Of a stretch of 33,692 nucleotides of DNA, positions 16,574 through 26,333 are shown in pieces. The notes beneath the pieces were generated by a model that saw nothing but the letters and a program-made list of their open reading frames with translations, was not told where the DNA came from and did not search any database. Position 1 is the first letter of the stretch. Each line of letters opens with the position of its first letter. The stretch lies in assembly GCA_016937855.1 (NCBI GenBank), contig JAFGVU010000241.1:1-33692 (forward strand), written 5' to 3'. This DNA is from Bacteroidales bacterium (lineage in GTDB: Bacteria; Bacteroidota; Bacteroidia; Bacteroidales; ML635J-15). A program made the translations under genes and the position numbers.

Positions 16574-19042
16574 ATGAGGAAACTTTTTCTATTAATGATT
16601 GCCGCCTTGCTTACAAGTTTTTCAATTTTTTCACAAACAGTTTTACTGAGTGGAAAAGTTATTGATGATGGTAACAAAGAGGCACTTTATGGTGTAAATA
16701 TCATAATTAAAAATGCTAACGAGTTGTTGACAGACTCTAAACAACTAGGAACCACAACTGATTTTGATGGAAACTATAAAATCGCTTTATATCCGGGTAC
16801 ATATAATGTTAAGTTTGTTTATATTGGATATGAAGAAATTGAAAAAACTGTAGAGCTTATTGTAGGTCAAGCAGTAGTTTTGGATGTCGCAATAGGTCAG
16901 AAAGCCGAAATTATTGATGAAATTGTTGTTAGTGCCGGAAAATTTGAACAAAAACTTTCGGAAGTAACCGTATCGATGGAAGTAATAAAGCCAAGTACCA
17001 TCGAAAACAACAACTCGTTTGACATGTCAGATGCTCTTAATCAAATATCCGGAGTCGATATACAGGACAAGCAACCGAGCATTAGATCAAGTACAGGTTG
17101 GAGCTATGGTGCAGGCAGTCGTGTTGTGATTTTAATGGACGATTTGCCAATTATGTCGGCGGACGCCGGTGATGTCAAGTGGAATTATATTCCTGTAGAA
17201 AATATTTCGCAGGTCGAAGTTCTAAAAGGCGCTAGCTCTGTATTGTTTGGTTCTTCGGCAATAGGTGGAGTAATAAATGTACGTTCTGCCTATCCTACCG
17301 ATAAACCTGTTACAAAAATTAGTTATTTTAATGGAGTTTATGGTTCGCCAAGAGACGATAGATATAAATGGTGGGCAAAGGAGTTTTTTAGTGGTTCTAA
17401 TAGTAAATTTAATGTTCCTTTGCGTGAAGATGTATTTTATTTTGTGCGTAATCCTATGTATGGTGGATTAAGTTTCTCGCACAGTCAAAAATTCGACAAT
17501 CTCGATTTAACGATGGGCGGAAATCACTTTATTGATGAAGGCTTTAGACAAGCCGATTACGAAAGACGAAGCAGATTTAATGCAAATATTAGATACAGAA
17601 GTAAAAAGATTAATGGTTTGGCTATTGGTTTGAACTCAAACTTCATGGCTATAGACATGAGCGACTTTTTTATGTGGGCTTCTGATACTATGCCATATCT
17701 GGCAAATCCAACATTAGGTGCAAGCGTTCCTACTCAGGGATATCGAATGAATCTCGACCCTTTTATATATTATTATAAACCAAATGGCTCGAAATATAGT
17801 TTGAGAACTAGATACTTTATGACCGACAATGTTATGCCTGATGACACCATGAAAAACAGTACGGCGCACAGTTATTATATGGAGTATCAATACCAAACAG
17901 TGTTTGCAGACAAATGGAATTTTGCTGCCGGTGCTGTTTATGCACCAAGTTTAGTTCAATCAAATCTTTTTGGTGATCACCAAAGTACCAATCTTGCCGG
18001 ATACGCACAAATTGATGTTAGATTTGGCAGGTTAAAAGCCAATTTCGGAATGCGAGGAGAATACTTCTTACTTGATTCTACACAGACCGAATCAGCTTTT
18101 AATATTGATTTGGGTGATGATTATATCGAAATTCCAATAAGACCTGTTTTTCGTGCAGGTGTAAACTATCAGGCTACCGAGCAGACTTTTATCAGAGCCT
18201 CCTTTGGTCAGGGATATCGCTTTCCATCTATTGCTGAAAAATACACAGCAACTTCGCTTGGAATGGTTAATATTTTACCTAACCCCAGACTTACCCCTGA
18301 AAGTAGCTGGAGCGCAGAGGTTGGAGTTAAACAAGCTTATAAACTTGGAAAATGGAGAGGATTTGCCGATTTTGCCGTTTACAATCAGGATATTAATAAT
18401 ATGATGGAATTTACTTTCGGAATATTTAATCCAATTACTTTTATGCCTGCAACAGATCAAGACACTGTTCCTTCTACATTGGGTTTCCAATCACAAAACA
18501 TTGGAGATGTAAGGGTTACCGGAATGGATTTATCTGCTAGTATTGGAGGTAAAGTTAGAAATAGTTTGATAACCACAATTGTAGGTTATTCTTATAATAA
18601 TCCATTCTCTAAAACAGGTGAGGATACAACTACTTCAAGTTTGTCTCCAATGCTAAAATACAGGAATAAGCACTCCATTAAAGGAGACATTAATGTTGAA
18701 ACAAGAAGAATCACTTTTGGAGTAAATGTAATTTGGAGAAGTGCAATGGAAAATGTTGATAGACTTTTTTGTGATGAAAGAGATGAAACAACTGTAGATC
18801 CAGTTACATATAACTCATACTTTTTGTTTAGTAGCTTTATTTTGCCAGGTTATTGGAACTACAGAATCGAGAATGCCAATAGACAATATATAAATTTTGA
18901 TGTCAGATTTGGATTTAAATTCAGTGAAAAAATGCGTACTTCTTTGGTAATAAAAAATGTCTTTAACCGAGAATTTGTTGGCAGACCTGGAGATATGTAT
19001 GCCCCAAGAAGATTTGAAATAGTACTTTCTGCAACTCTTTAA
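16574..19042 (+). CDS. TonB-dependent outer-membrane receptor with N-terminal CRD domain
   Basis: 822 residues. Signal peptide about 1-20 (ending SIFSQ), then a carboxypeptidase-regulatory-like domain (about 22-110; LSGKVIDDGNKEALYGVNI, FDGNYKI, YIGYEE), a plug domain (about 112-235; EIVVSAGKFEQKLSEVTVS, VEVLKGASSVLFGSSAIGGVINV), and a beta-barrel to the C-terminus ending VLSATL after a final FNREFVGRPGDMYAPRRFEI strand. The barrel imports a substrate across the outer membrane using TonB energy. No SusD-type partner follows, so this is not a standard glycan SusCD pair; the size and plug resemble receptors for siderophores, cobalamin or metals, but the ligand cannot be told. A secreted PKD protein follows after 29 nt, probably in the same transcript. 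Upstream lies the ATACGTA array. Confidence 0.92.
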   Translation: MRKLFLLMIAALLTSFSIFSQTVLLSGKVIDDGNKEALYGVNIIIKNANELLTDSKQLGTTTDFDGNYKIALYPGTYNVKFVYIGYEEIEKTVELIVGQAVVLDVAIGQKAEIIDEIVVSAGKFEQKLSEVTVSMEVIKPSTIENNNSFDMSDALNQISGVDIQDKQPSIRSSTGWSYGAGSRVVILMDDLPIMSADAGDVKWNYIPVENISQVEVLKGASSVLFGSSAIGGVINVRSAYPTDKPVTKISYFNGVYGSPRDDRYKWWAKEFFSGSNSKFNVPLREDVFYFVRNPMYGGLSFSHSQKFDNLDLTMGGNHFIDEGFRQADYERRSRFNANIRYRSKKINGLAIGLNSNFMAIDMSDFFMWASDTMPYLANPTLGASVPTQGYRMNLDPFIYYYKPNGSKYSLRTRYFMTDNVMPDDTMKNSTAHSYYMEYQYQTVFADKWNFAAGAVYAPSLVQSNLFGDHQSTNLAGYAQIDVRFGRLKANFGMRGEYFLLDSTQTESAFNIDLGDDYIEIPIRPVFRAGVNYQATEQTFIRASFGQGYRFPSIAEKYTATSLGMVNILPNPRLTPESSWSAEVGVKQAYKLGKWRGFADFAVYNQDINNMMEFTFGIFNPITFMPATDQDTVPSTLGFQSQNIGDVRVTGMDLSASIGGKVRNSLITTIVGYSYNNPFSKTGEDTTTSSLSPMLKYRNKHSIKGDINVETRRITFGVNVIWRSAMENVDRLFCDERDETTVDPVTYNSYFLFSSFILPGYWNYRIENANRQYINFDVRFGFKFSEKMRTSLVIKNVFNREFVGRPGDMYAPRRFEIVLSATL

Positions 19043-19071
19043 TATTCATTAATATTTATAAATATTCAATT

Positions 19072-20055
19072 ATGAAAAAAACAATTTTTATTTTAAGCAT
19101 TATGTTAACTGCATTTGCAGTTCAATCTCTAGCTCAGATTTGTAATCCTTCCTGTACTCCAGATGTTACTTGCATTGATGAATTAGGCCCTGGTGAGGTT
19201 TGTCCTCTTGTGTTACCGGTAGCTCATATAGGGGAATACTATGATGAAACAGTAACTGTAATTCCTCCTGCAACATTTGAAATTGCTGGATCTCAACAAA
19301 ACATCTATCAGATTAAGATTGATGATGTACAAGGTTTGCCAAACGGAATGGACTGGTGTAAGAGCGAAGAATTCTTTTTAGTTACCAACCCTGCAACAAG
19401 GTATTGCTGTCAATTGACCGGAACGCCTGATCAGGTTGGTGAGTATCAACTTACTCTTTATATTACACCTTATTATAATTTTTTTGGAACACCAACAGCT
19501 TTGCCACAGCAAACAGACGACACTTCACTAGTAGTTATTGTTCTTCCAGCATTGCCTGAAGCAGACTTTACCGCTAGTACAACTACAACTACTACAGGTG
19601 CAGAAGTAGTCTTTACAGATGAGAGTACTAATAATCCAACAGGTTGGGCATGGGCTTTTGAAGGAGGAACTCCACCTAGTAGCCCCCAACAAAACCCTAC
19701 AGTTACTTATGCTGCCGAAGGCGTTTATGATGTTACATTAGTTGTTTCAAACGATGGAGGCTCAGATGAGATTACAATGTATGACTATATCACAATTGAT
19801 AATGGGACAGGAATTAACGATAACTTGACTAATAACGTTAAACTTTATCCGAATCCTGCCACAAACCAAATATCTGTCGAAGCCGAAGGTTTAAAATCTG
19901 TATCTGTTATTGATATGCTTGGAAAAGTTGTATTTACTGTTGAGGCAATTGCTAACAAAGAAACAATTGATATTTCTTCTTTAGGGAAAGCAAATTACTT
20001 TGTGAAAGTTGTAACTACAGATGGAGAAATTACAAAAAGCATCTCTATTAAGTAG
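19072..20055 (+). CDS. Secreted PKD-domain protein with type A T9SS sorting domain
   Basis: 327 residues. Signal peptide about 1-22 (ending SLAQ). An N-terminal Cys-rich segment (CNPSCTPDVTC, later WCKSEEF and RYCC) covers about 23-140 and includes an Ig-like stretch (QLTGTPDQVGEYQLTLYI). A PKD domain follows (about 160-243; ADFTASTTTTTTGAEVVFTD, GVYDVTLVVSNDGG), then a type A sorting domain (about 252-327; LYPNPATNQISVEA ... ITKSISIK). It should therefore be exported by the type IX system and attached at the cell surface. Its place 29 nt after a TonB receptor suggests a surface partner for that receptor, perhaps a ligand-binding protein; this is inference. A hairpin terminator follows. Confidence 0.88.
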   Translation: MKKTIFILSIMLTAFAVQSLAQICNPSCTPDVTCIDELGPGEVCPLVLPVAHIGEYYDETVTVIPPATFEIAGSQQNIYQIKIDDVQGLPNGMDWCKSEEFFLVTNPATRYCCQLTGTPDQVGEYQLTLYITPYYNFFGTPTALPQQTDDTSLVVIVLPALPEADFTASTTTTTTGAEVVFTDESTNNPTGWAWAFEGGTPPSSPQQNPTVTYAAEGVYDVTLVVSNDGGSDEITMYDYITIDNGTGINDNLTNNVKLYPNPATNQISVEAEGLKSVSVIDMLGKVVFTVEAIANKETIDISSLGKANYFVKVVTTDGEITKSISIK

Positions 20056-20080
20056 TTGATAATGAGAATATTATAAATTT

Positions 20081-20107
20081 AAGGAGGCTATTCGCCTCCT
20101 TTTCTTT
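20081..20107 (+). terminator. Terminator after the PKD protein, overlapping the end of the minus-strand PGK paralogue
   Basis: AAGGAGGC (20081-20088) pairs with GCCTCCTT (20094-20101), with loop TATTC and T-rich tail. It starts 25 nt after the stop at 20055. The final codons and stop of the convergent PGK-like gene lie inside the hairpin. Confidence 0.85.
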
Positions 20108-21383
20108 TTATTAGCTCTGCAACAGGTTCAATTCCTAAATGTGAACCTTGTTCAATTGCTTTTAAAACAGCCCCTCCACCGGTAAAAATATAATATTTTG
20201 GGCTATCCAGAGCCATAATATATAATCCGGGAAGAAGACGTTTAAGCTCTTGCATGGTGTCTCCACCGCCATAAAGTTTAACAGCTTCAGGATTTTCGTC
20301 AATTAGCGTATCTAGTGCAATGGTTCCATCATTAAAGTGTGGTGTAAATCCCATTACTGCATTTACAAAAACTGTACGTGCGCTATGAAAAACCTCTTGT
20401 ACATTTTTATCCTCAAAAGACTCTGCAGCAACATCTAAAATATAGTTTAGAGCATCGCCCTTTTTAAGTTTTCGAATGTCATGTACACGATATTTGCCTT
20501 TTGCTTTATCTCCCAACACATCTGATTCAACAATAAATGGAAGTTCCACAATTTTATTGGGATACTGCTTTGCAAACTCAACAAACTCACCCGCTAATTT
20601 AATGTCTTTTTCGCTAACCCCTTTAATTGAAATGCCGTATTTTGCACATAAATAAGCATTGTACATAACACCGCCCAAAATAAGATTGTCCGCCTTTTTT
20701 AAAAGAGCATAAAGTGGTTCTATCTTTGTATCAAACTTACTTCCGGCAACAACAGCAAGAAAAGGTTTATCGGCATTATAGAGCCGCTCAAGATTTTTTA
20801 TTTCTTTTTGCATTAAAAACCCTGCATACGATGGCAAATACTTGTTTATTCCCACAGTCGAAGCGTGTGGCTGCCAACTTCCAAAAGCATCGTTAATGTA
20901 GATATCCGCTAGCCCGGCTAACTGATTAGCAAATCTATCCATCTCTTCGGAACCTGCTTCTTCGCCCTTAAACCATCTGGTATTTGGCAAATAAATGGCA
21001 TCTATCTCACTATTTTTTAGTCGCTTTATTGCGTGATTGATATTTGTTTCGATACTTAAATACCCCTGATTTTCATGTGAGTAAAACTCAGGAACTTCAA
21101 TATTAATGTGTAGTTTATTACTGAGATAGTTTACAATAGGTTGAACAGAGGTTTTGTCGTCAATTGTTATATTTCCTGTACTTTTTTCTTTCGGACGTCC
21201 AACATGTGTCATGAGGATAATTTTTCCTCCTTTTGCCAAAATGTAAAACAATGTGCCAAATGTGGCATCAATTCGATAAGGATCGTGAATCATTCCGGAT
21301 TTTACGACGTTGTGATCAACGCGCACCAAAACAACTTTTCCTGTTAAATTAGCATCTTGAATAAGTGGTAAATTGCTATTCAT
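20088..21383 (-). CDS. Divergent phosphoglycerate kinase paralogue
   Basis: 431 residues from ATG 21383; a TTG at 21422 would add 13 residues. The PGK fold is clear: VLVRVDHNV (18-26), YRI with Arg37, MTHVGRPK, INDAFG, AGSKFDTK, LYGGGDTMQEL and FTGGGAVLKAIEQG. Many family-invariant positions have changed: LLENLRF reads LPNTRWF, the substrate-site TAHRAH reads SWQPHA (losing a His and the Arg), and WNGPMGVFE reads VNAVMGFTP. The protein is also about 35 residues longer than usual. It may be an enzyme with altered substrate or a non-catalytic paralogue. It is present alongside the two-domain PGK 3.7 kb away, so it is probably not the main glycolytic enzyme. A minus-strand TAATTTTG (21406-21399) is a candidate -7 element. 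Confidence 0.82.
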   Translation of the reverse strand: MNSNLPLIQDANLTGKVVLVRVDHNVVKSGMIHDPYRIDATFGTLFYILAKGGKIILMTHVGRPKEKSTGNITIDDKTSVQPIVNYLSNKLHINIEVPEFYSHENQGYLSIETNINHAIKRLKNSEIDAIYLPNTRWFKGEEAGSEEMDRFANQLAGLADIYINDAFGSWQPHASTVGINKYLPSYAGFLMQKEIKNLERLYNADKPFLAVVAGSKFDTKIEPLYALLKKADNLILGGVMYNAYLCAKYGISIKGVSEKDIKLAGEFVEFAKQYPNKIVELPFIVESDVLGDKAKGKYRVHDIRKLKKGDALNYILDVAAESFEDKNVQEVFHSARTVFVNAVMGFTPHFNDGTIALDTLIDENPEAVKLYGGGDTMQELKRLLPGLYIMALDSPKYYIFTGGGAVLKAIEQGSHLGIEPVAELIKRKGGE

Positions 21384-21398
21384 AAAATTATATTTTTG

Positions 21399-21406
21399 CA
21401 AAATTA
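21399..21406 (-). promoter_or_regulatory. Candidate -7 element for the divergent PGK gene
   Basis: Minus strand reads TAATTTTG, a match to TAnnTTTG, 15 nt upstream of the ATG at 21383. This would give a very short leader. A TTTG lies 13 bp further upstream, closer than usual. Confidence 0.4.
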
Positions 21407-21450
21407 GAAAATTATATGGCAAATTTTAGAGGAACTCAAAAAGTTAAAAT

Positions 21451-21493
21451 AAAAAAACACCATAATCTATAAAAACAGAATTATGGTGTTTTT
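21451..21493 (-). terminator. Terminator after the giant SprB/PKD adhesin
   Basis: AAAAACACCATAAT (21453-21466) and ATTATGGTGTTTTT (21480-21493) form a perfect 14-bp stem with a 13-nt loop. On the minus strand the stem runs into a T-tract, 21 nt after the stop at 21515. T-runs on both sides allow it to work in both directions. Confidence 0.85.
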
Positions 21494-21514
21494 GTTTGTT
21501 AACTCAAAAAGGGG

Positions 21515-24500
21515 CTATCTTAAAAGAGTAACTTGTCCTGTTTCTGTATGTTCGTTTCCATAAAGATCCACAAATGTTAATACCCAAATATAAACTCCTT
21601 CGGGACATTCTTTGTTTTCATATCTTCCATCCCACTCTTCTTCGTATTCCTCAGAGAAGAAAACAGTTTCTCCCCAACGATTATAAACAGCTAATGTATA
21701 TGTTTCGGAATCAACTCCATCAACAATAACTTTAAAGGTTTCGTTAAGTTCGTCATGATTTGGAGTAAATGCTGTTGGAGCATAAACTGCAAGTTCATTA
21801 GACACAAAGATATCAACTCCTGTAGAGTCTGCACATCCATAGAGTGATGTTGTGAGCATTGTTACATGATACGTTCCGGGTAATGAGAACACATGGCTTG
21901 GATTAGCCGCATTGCTAAAGTTTCCGTCGCCAAAGTCCCAATTATAGAAGAATCCTCCCTCAGTATAGTTTGTAAAGTAAACTACCGGTGTTGCCATAGT
22001 AACATTTGTTCTATTTGCTCTGAATTCGGCTTCCGGTATCGGGAATACAGTAATTGCAATTGTAGAATCGATACTACATCCTTCAGTAGAAACAATTTCT
22101 AATCCAACATGGAATGTTCTGGCATTGTAGAAAGTGTGAACCGGATGTTTATCGAAAGATAAGTTTTCAAAATCTCCATCATCGAAATTCCAAATATATC
22201 TTTGCCCTATATCAGGACTATTTTCGTGGAATTGCACTGTAAGAGGAGTACATCCATTATTTGGATCAGCCGTAATATTTACAGGAGGTAATGGATAATT
22301 ATAAAGTGGATACTCAATCTTCACACTATCAAAGCCACAAACATCATAAACTAAAAACTCAAAAACAGAATCATTCGCTACTGCAACAGATATCGGCAAA
22401 GTCATCAAGGAGTCATTAACATAAACTTCTGTACCTGATAATCCACCACCATCAATAATTACTTCGAAATTAACAGTATCTCCAGGACAAACAGTATCGC
22501 GATCGGCGGTTACTTCCATTAATAAAGGTTTTAAAACATTTACAGTTATTTCAACATCCTGGCTTACGCAATTTGCTGCATCAACAATACTGGCAGTGTA
22601 AGTAGTTGTTTCAAGTGGATTAACAAGTGTTGTCATACCATTATCATCATTACTCCAAACAATAGTATATGGAGGAACACTTCCTGTAATAATTCCAATT
22701 CCAATTTCTGTATTTTGACCATAACAAATTGTTGGATCGTCCATGGTTTGAATATAGAAAGGATCTGGCTCTGTTAAGTCTATTGTCATAGAATAATGAC
22801 AGAAGTTTTGGTCGGTAGCAGTAACGGTATATGTACCTGCACCTACTCCGATTAAGTCTTCCTGCCAACTTCCGGTATTCCACTCATAATTATAAGGAGG
22901 TATTCCTCCCGAAACAGTAATATATACATTTCCGTCTTCTCCACCATTACAGGTAATATTGTTTCCGCTAATTGTTCCGACCATTGGAGAGTCTGCCTGG
23001 AATATCTGAACTGTATCTCCGGCAACACAACCATGATCATCATTAATTGTTACGCTGTAAATACCCGGAATTAAATCATAAATATCTTCGGAGATTTCGC
23101 CGTTACTCCAACTGAAGTAATATGGGGGTGTTCCTCCGAAAACGTTCAGGTCTGCAATTCCATTACCTTCACCAAAACATCTTACATGAGTTGGAGTAAT
23201 ATCTCCATGCAATGGTAAGTCGGGTTGTTGAATTTGAACCATAGTATAGTTTACACAACCATGAGCATCGGTTACAGTAACGACATAAATACCGGCAAAA
23301 ATATCGAATAAATCTTGCGACCCGGAGCCATTACTCCACTCATAATCATAAGGAGGAGTTCCACCAGTAACAACAAGATCGACCGAGCCAGTGTTGTCTC
23401 CGTAGCATAATACATCCTGTGTGTAGGTTGACAATTCTAGTGGATCGGGTTGAGTAATTTCAAATTCATACTCAAACAAACATTCATGAGAGTCCACAAC
23501 TGTACCATTATAAACTCCTGCAGGAATATTTAATAAGTCTTGTGTCATTTGACCATTCGACCAAATATAGTAATATGGAGGTGTTCCGCCATCAATTTCG
23601 ATATCGATAAAACCGTCGCTTAAACCATGGCATGATACATGACCAATTTCGCTAAACGGCATTGAGATAGGAGCGTCTGGTTCAATGACGAAAACAGAAT
23701 CTTCGTGCTCACAACCAACAGCGTCGGTAATTGTTAAATAATGCCATCCGGCATAAACACCTTCGGGATTTGCATCAGTGCTACCGCTTGGCTCCCACAA
23801 ATAAGTATATGGAGGCACTCCACCTGTAACATAAGAGAATAAACTTCCGGTAGGTTCGCCATGACACAAAACTTCTTCTGAATATAAATTTGACAATATT
23901 GGTGGATTTTCGTCTGCAATATTCATCTCACCAAACACCTGACAACCATAAGTATCGGTTAGAGTAACAAAATAGTAACCCGAAGGAACGATAATCTCAT
24001 CCGTTGGTCCGGCATGAGTATTTATTGATCCCCATGAGTATTCCCAAGTAAAGTTAGGAGAACTGTTTATTGCAGTTACCGAAATAACACCACTAGTATC
24101 TCCAAAACACAATACGTCTTGTCCGGTAATTTCGATATCTAACTCAGGTAATGGGAACAACCATGTACCATCAAAAACTGTATCCTGAACAAAGCCTTGC
24201 AAGTCCCACTCCTGATCATACCATGTTAGTGGGATATATCCTAATGGGAATGTTTCTGAAATCAGTGGCTCGCAGTTTGTTGGGAAACAAAACTCTATAT
24301 CTTTTGCTTGAGAATCACCTCCACCTTTTGCCGGTTCGGGATCGTAATTCTCGGGCATATACTCGGCAAGAGTTATTGCCGGAGCCGGAATTGCAGGAGC
24401 ACAAGCTGTTATTGTCTGTGACATTCCTAAATCAGCATTATCCATATGTATTTCGGGAAGACAGAACTCAGGCATTGTTGTTATAGGAATAATATCATCA

Positions 24501-25810
24501 ATTGGGATATAAATTGAGAAATATATTGCTTCGATAATAAAATCGAATGTTATTGAGTCCCAGGTATGATTAGAAAAACCTGAAGTAATATTATAAGTAA
24601 CATCATAAACCTCAAGTGAGTCGTAATCATAACAAGGATAAGTAATATTCAGATCGTTGTTTATGGCAAAGGTAATAGTATCGGACACTCCTTCCTGAAC
24701 AATGATATTTCCGTTGGCCGGGTCTGTTTCGGAAAATGGAAGCTCAGTCTCAAATGCAAGTGTAGCCCAAATTGTAGGGCAGAAAGCAAAGTCCTGAGTC
24801 ATATAACTCGACATGTGCAAATCCATATGAAGGATAAAATACTCTATGACTGCATTTACACCGCTAATAATCTCATATTCGATTGTACCTCCTTCCAGAA
24901 AATCGATAGCTTCCTGAATTGCCGGTCCGTTTGGAGGGGGTATTAAGCCAGCAAGGAAACCGAGAAAGTCCATTAGATTAAGATTAAACCACATCCACTC
25001 GTCATTGCCATGAGCGTGCAAACATTGCGTTGTCGGGTCTAACCAATCATCTGTTTCGACATAAGGAATATCAATTTCTCCGGTTAGTCCAATTCCGAAC
25101 CAATCGGGTATTACAATTGGCAATAAATCGTCTTCACAAATTTGGGGCAAACTAGTAACTGGGTCGAGACAAGGATATGCAACCTCGCCAGTTTGTCCGT
25201 TAAGATAAAAAATAGCTATAGAATCGTGTGGTAATGGATCGGTTGAGTATGGAACCGCAGGCACGCTAATTGTTGGAAGAATAGGAATCGTTTCACAATC
25301 AACCATACAAACTATAATATCTAAATTAAATCCAAAACCGTATTCTAAATCAAGTGCAATAATCCCGGCTGTTGGGAAATGTGTTTCAAGAGCCCAGCCG
25401 TCAAGGACTTCGTACGATGAATTGATAGTTATTGTTTCGCCATGGTCAAAAGAGTAATGATCAGGAAAATCTAGAGTAATCTCTACAGGATAATCAACAT
25501 CAACAGAACCTAATGTAAACCCATGAATACTAAAAGTTGAGTGTAAATACATCCATATCCCCATTTCGATGCCAATACCCCATTGAGTACCAAGAATATC
25601 CTCTATCCAGCCTTCCGAAAAACCTTCGTCCACCTGAATATCGAACAAATCGTAGTCAAAATCGAGGCTAAAAGCTCCTCCGGCACCCCACATATCCTGA
25701 TCGTGAGTGCTATAAGGTATTTCATGCACTAAAACATTAGTTTGAGAGTATATACCCGATACTCCCAAGGCTGCAAGAAATGTACAGATTATTAGTAACT
25801 TTTTTATCAT
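21515..25810 (-). CDS. Giant SprB-repeat/PKD surface protein with type B T9SS sorting domain
   Basis: 1431 residues from ATG 25810, which starts a signal peptide (MIKKLLIICTFLAALGVSGI, then YSQ); a longer frame to 25843 overlaps the upstream gene and starts outside the signal. Residues about 22-555 are a large N-terminal region I do not recognise, rich in Asp, Ile, Pro and aromatic residues, including IPPPNGPAI and AKGGGDSQAKDIEFC. Residues about 557-1094 hold seven SprB repeats (motifs GGTPPYxYxWSNG and AGxYxVTVTDxxGC). Then come a short beta domain, two PKD domains (about 1177-1334; YIWNFDDGDF and YNWDFGDGNF), and a gliding-associated C-terminal domain (about 1340-1431; APTAFTPNHDELNETFKV, VYNRWGETVF). 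It should be exported by type IX secretion as a surface adhesin-like protein. It starts 2 nt after the upstream stop, so the pair is translationally coupled. Confidence 0.9.
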   Translation of the reverse strand: MIKKLLIICTFLAALGVSGIYSQTNVLVHEIPYSTHDQDMWGAGGAFSLDFDYDLFDIQVDEGFSEGWIEDILGTQWGIGIEMGIWMYLHSTFSIHGFTLGSVDVDYPVEITLDFPDHYSFDHGETITINSSYEVLDGWALETHFPTAGIIALDLEYGFGFNLDIIVCMVDCETIPILPTISVPAVPYSTDPLPHDSIAIFYLNGQTGEVAYPCLDPVTSLPQICEDDLLPIVIPDWFGIGLTGEIDIPYVETDDWLDPTTQCLHAHGNDEWMWFNLNLMDFLGFLAGLIPPPNGPAIQEAIDFLEGGTIEYEIISGVNAVIEYFILHMDLHMSSYMTQDFAFCPTIWATLAFETELPFSETDPANGNIIVQEGVSDTITFAINNDLNITYPCYDYDSLEVYDVTYNITSGFSNHTWDSITFDFIIEAIYFSIYIPIDDIIPITTMPEFCLPEIHMDNADLGMSQTITACAPAIPAPAITLAEYMPENYDPEPAKGGGDSQAKDIEFCFPTNCEPLISETFPLGYIPLTWYDQEWDLQGFVQDTVFDGTWLFPLPELDIEITGQDVLCFGDTSGVISVTAINSSPNFTWEYSWGSINTHAGPTDEIIVPSGYYFVTLTDTYGCQVFGEMNIADENPPILSNLYSEEVLCHGEPTGSLFSYVTGGVPPYTYLWEPSGSTDANPEGVYAGWHYLTITDAVGCEHEDSVFVIEPDAPISMPFSEIGHVSCHGLSDGFIDIEIDGGTPPYYYIWSNGQMTQDLLNIPAGVYNGTVVDSHECLFEYEFEITQPDPLELSTYTQDVLCYGDNTGSVDLVVTGGTPPYDYEWSNGSGSQDLFDIFAGIYVVTVTDAHGCVNYTMVQIQQPDLPLHGDITPTHVRCFGEGNGIADLNVFGGTPPYYFSWSNGEISEDIYDLIPGIYSVTINDDHGCVAGDTVQIFQADSPMVGTISGNNITCNGGEDGNVYITVSGGIPPYNYEWNTGSWQEDLIGVGAGTYTVTATDQNFCHYSMTIDLTEPDPFYIQTMDDPTICYGQNTEIGIGIITGSVPPYTIVWSNDDNGMTTLVNPLETTTYTASIVDAANCVSQDVEITVNVLKPLLMEVTADRDTVCPGDTVNFEVIIDGGGLSGTEVYVNDSLMTLPISVAVANDSVFEFLVYDVCGFDSVKIEYPLYNYPLPPVNITADPNNGCTPLTVQFHENSPDIGQRYIWNFDDGDFENLSFDKHPVHTFYNARTFHVGLEIVSTEGCSIDSTIAITVFPIPEAEFRANRTNVTMATPVVYFTNYTEGGFFYNWDFGDGNFSNAANPSHVFSLPGTYHVTMLTTSLYGCADSTGVDIFVSNELAVYAPTAFTPNHDELNETFKVIVDGVDSETYTLAVYNRWGETVFFSEEYEEEWDGRYENKECPEGVYIWVLTFVDLYGNEHTETGQVTLLR

Positions 25811-25812
25811 AA

Positions 25813-26325
25813 TTATTTGGTGTATTGTGCGGTTAATAAACATTCAACTAGAACATCATATAAAAGCGATTTTGCAGATGTAGGATAGTTTGCGTTAATC
25901 CAGATTGTATTGTTGTAATCACCTGCGAATAACATTATCCGTTCGTAGTCATATCCCTTAACTGTAAATTCGACTAAATACAACACTCCACTCATACCAT
26001 TTTGCATTTTTACATTTTCTTTTGATATCAAAGTAACGTTTTGACTTTCGAAATGCTCGGGAGTCATCGCTTGGTCAATCATAATGTATGATGTCCCAAT
26101 TACCTCCTGCACTTGAACAGTAGTAGATGATCCGGGATGTAATAGACCCGGGATATTCTCGCTAACCAAAAAATGCTCCGGCGGAACCAATGTTACACTT
26201 GTTCCCGGTATTTGCACAAGCTCTCCTGGCGTATAGTTGGTTTGGAGAGCATTTTCTCCTAAATTTGTCTGTGAAAATGCTGTTACAGTGAACAACAAAA
26301 ATACGACTGAAATAAAAAATTTCAT
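25813..26325 (-). CDS. Small secreted protein, possibly PsbP/DcrB-like fold
   Basis: 170 residues from ATG 26325, chosen because AAGGAGG (26340-26334) precedes it at good spacing and a signal peptide follows (MKFFISVVFLLFTVTAFSQ). The mature part has IPGTSVTLVPPEHF, then VQVQEVIGTSYIMIDQAMTPEHF, then GVLYLVEFTVKGYDYERIMLFAGD. That pattern recalls small periplasmic proteins of the PsbP/DcrB/Mog1-like superfamily, but this is a by-eye resemblance only. No sorting domain or lipobox is present, so it is probably periplasmic or released. Translational coupling to the giant adhesin suggests it helps that protein fold, be exported or be anchored. Confidence 0.65.
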   Translation of the reverse strand: MKFFISVVFLLFTVTAFSQTNLGENALQTNYTPGELVQIPGTSVTLVPPEHFLVSENIPGLLHPGSSTTVQVQEVIGTSYIMIDQAMTPEHFESQNVTLISKENVKMQNGMSGVLYLVEFTVKGYDYERIMLFAGDYNNTIWINANYPTSAKSLLYDVLVECLLTAQYTK

Positions 26326-26333
26326 GTTAAATT

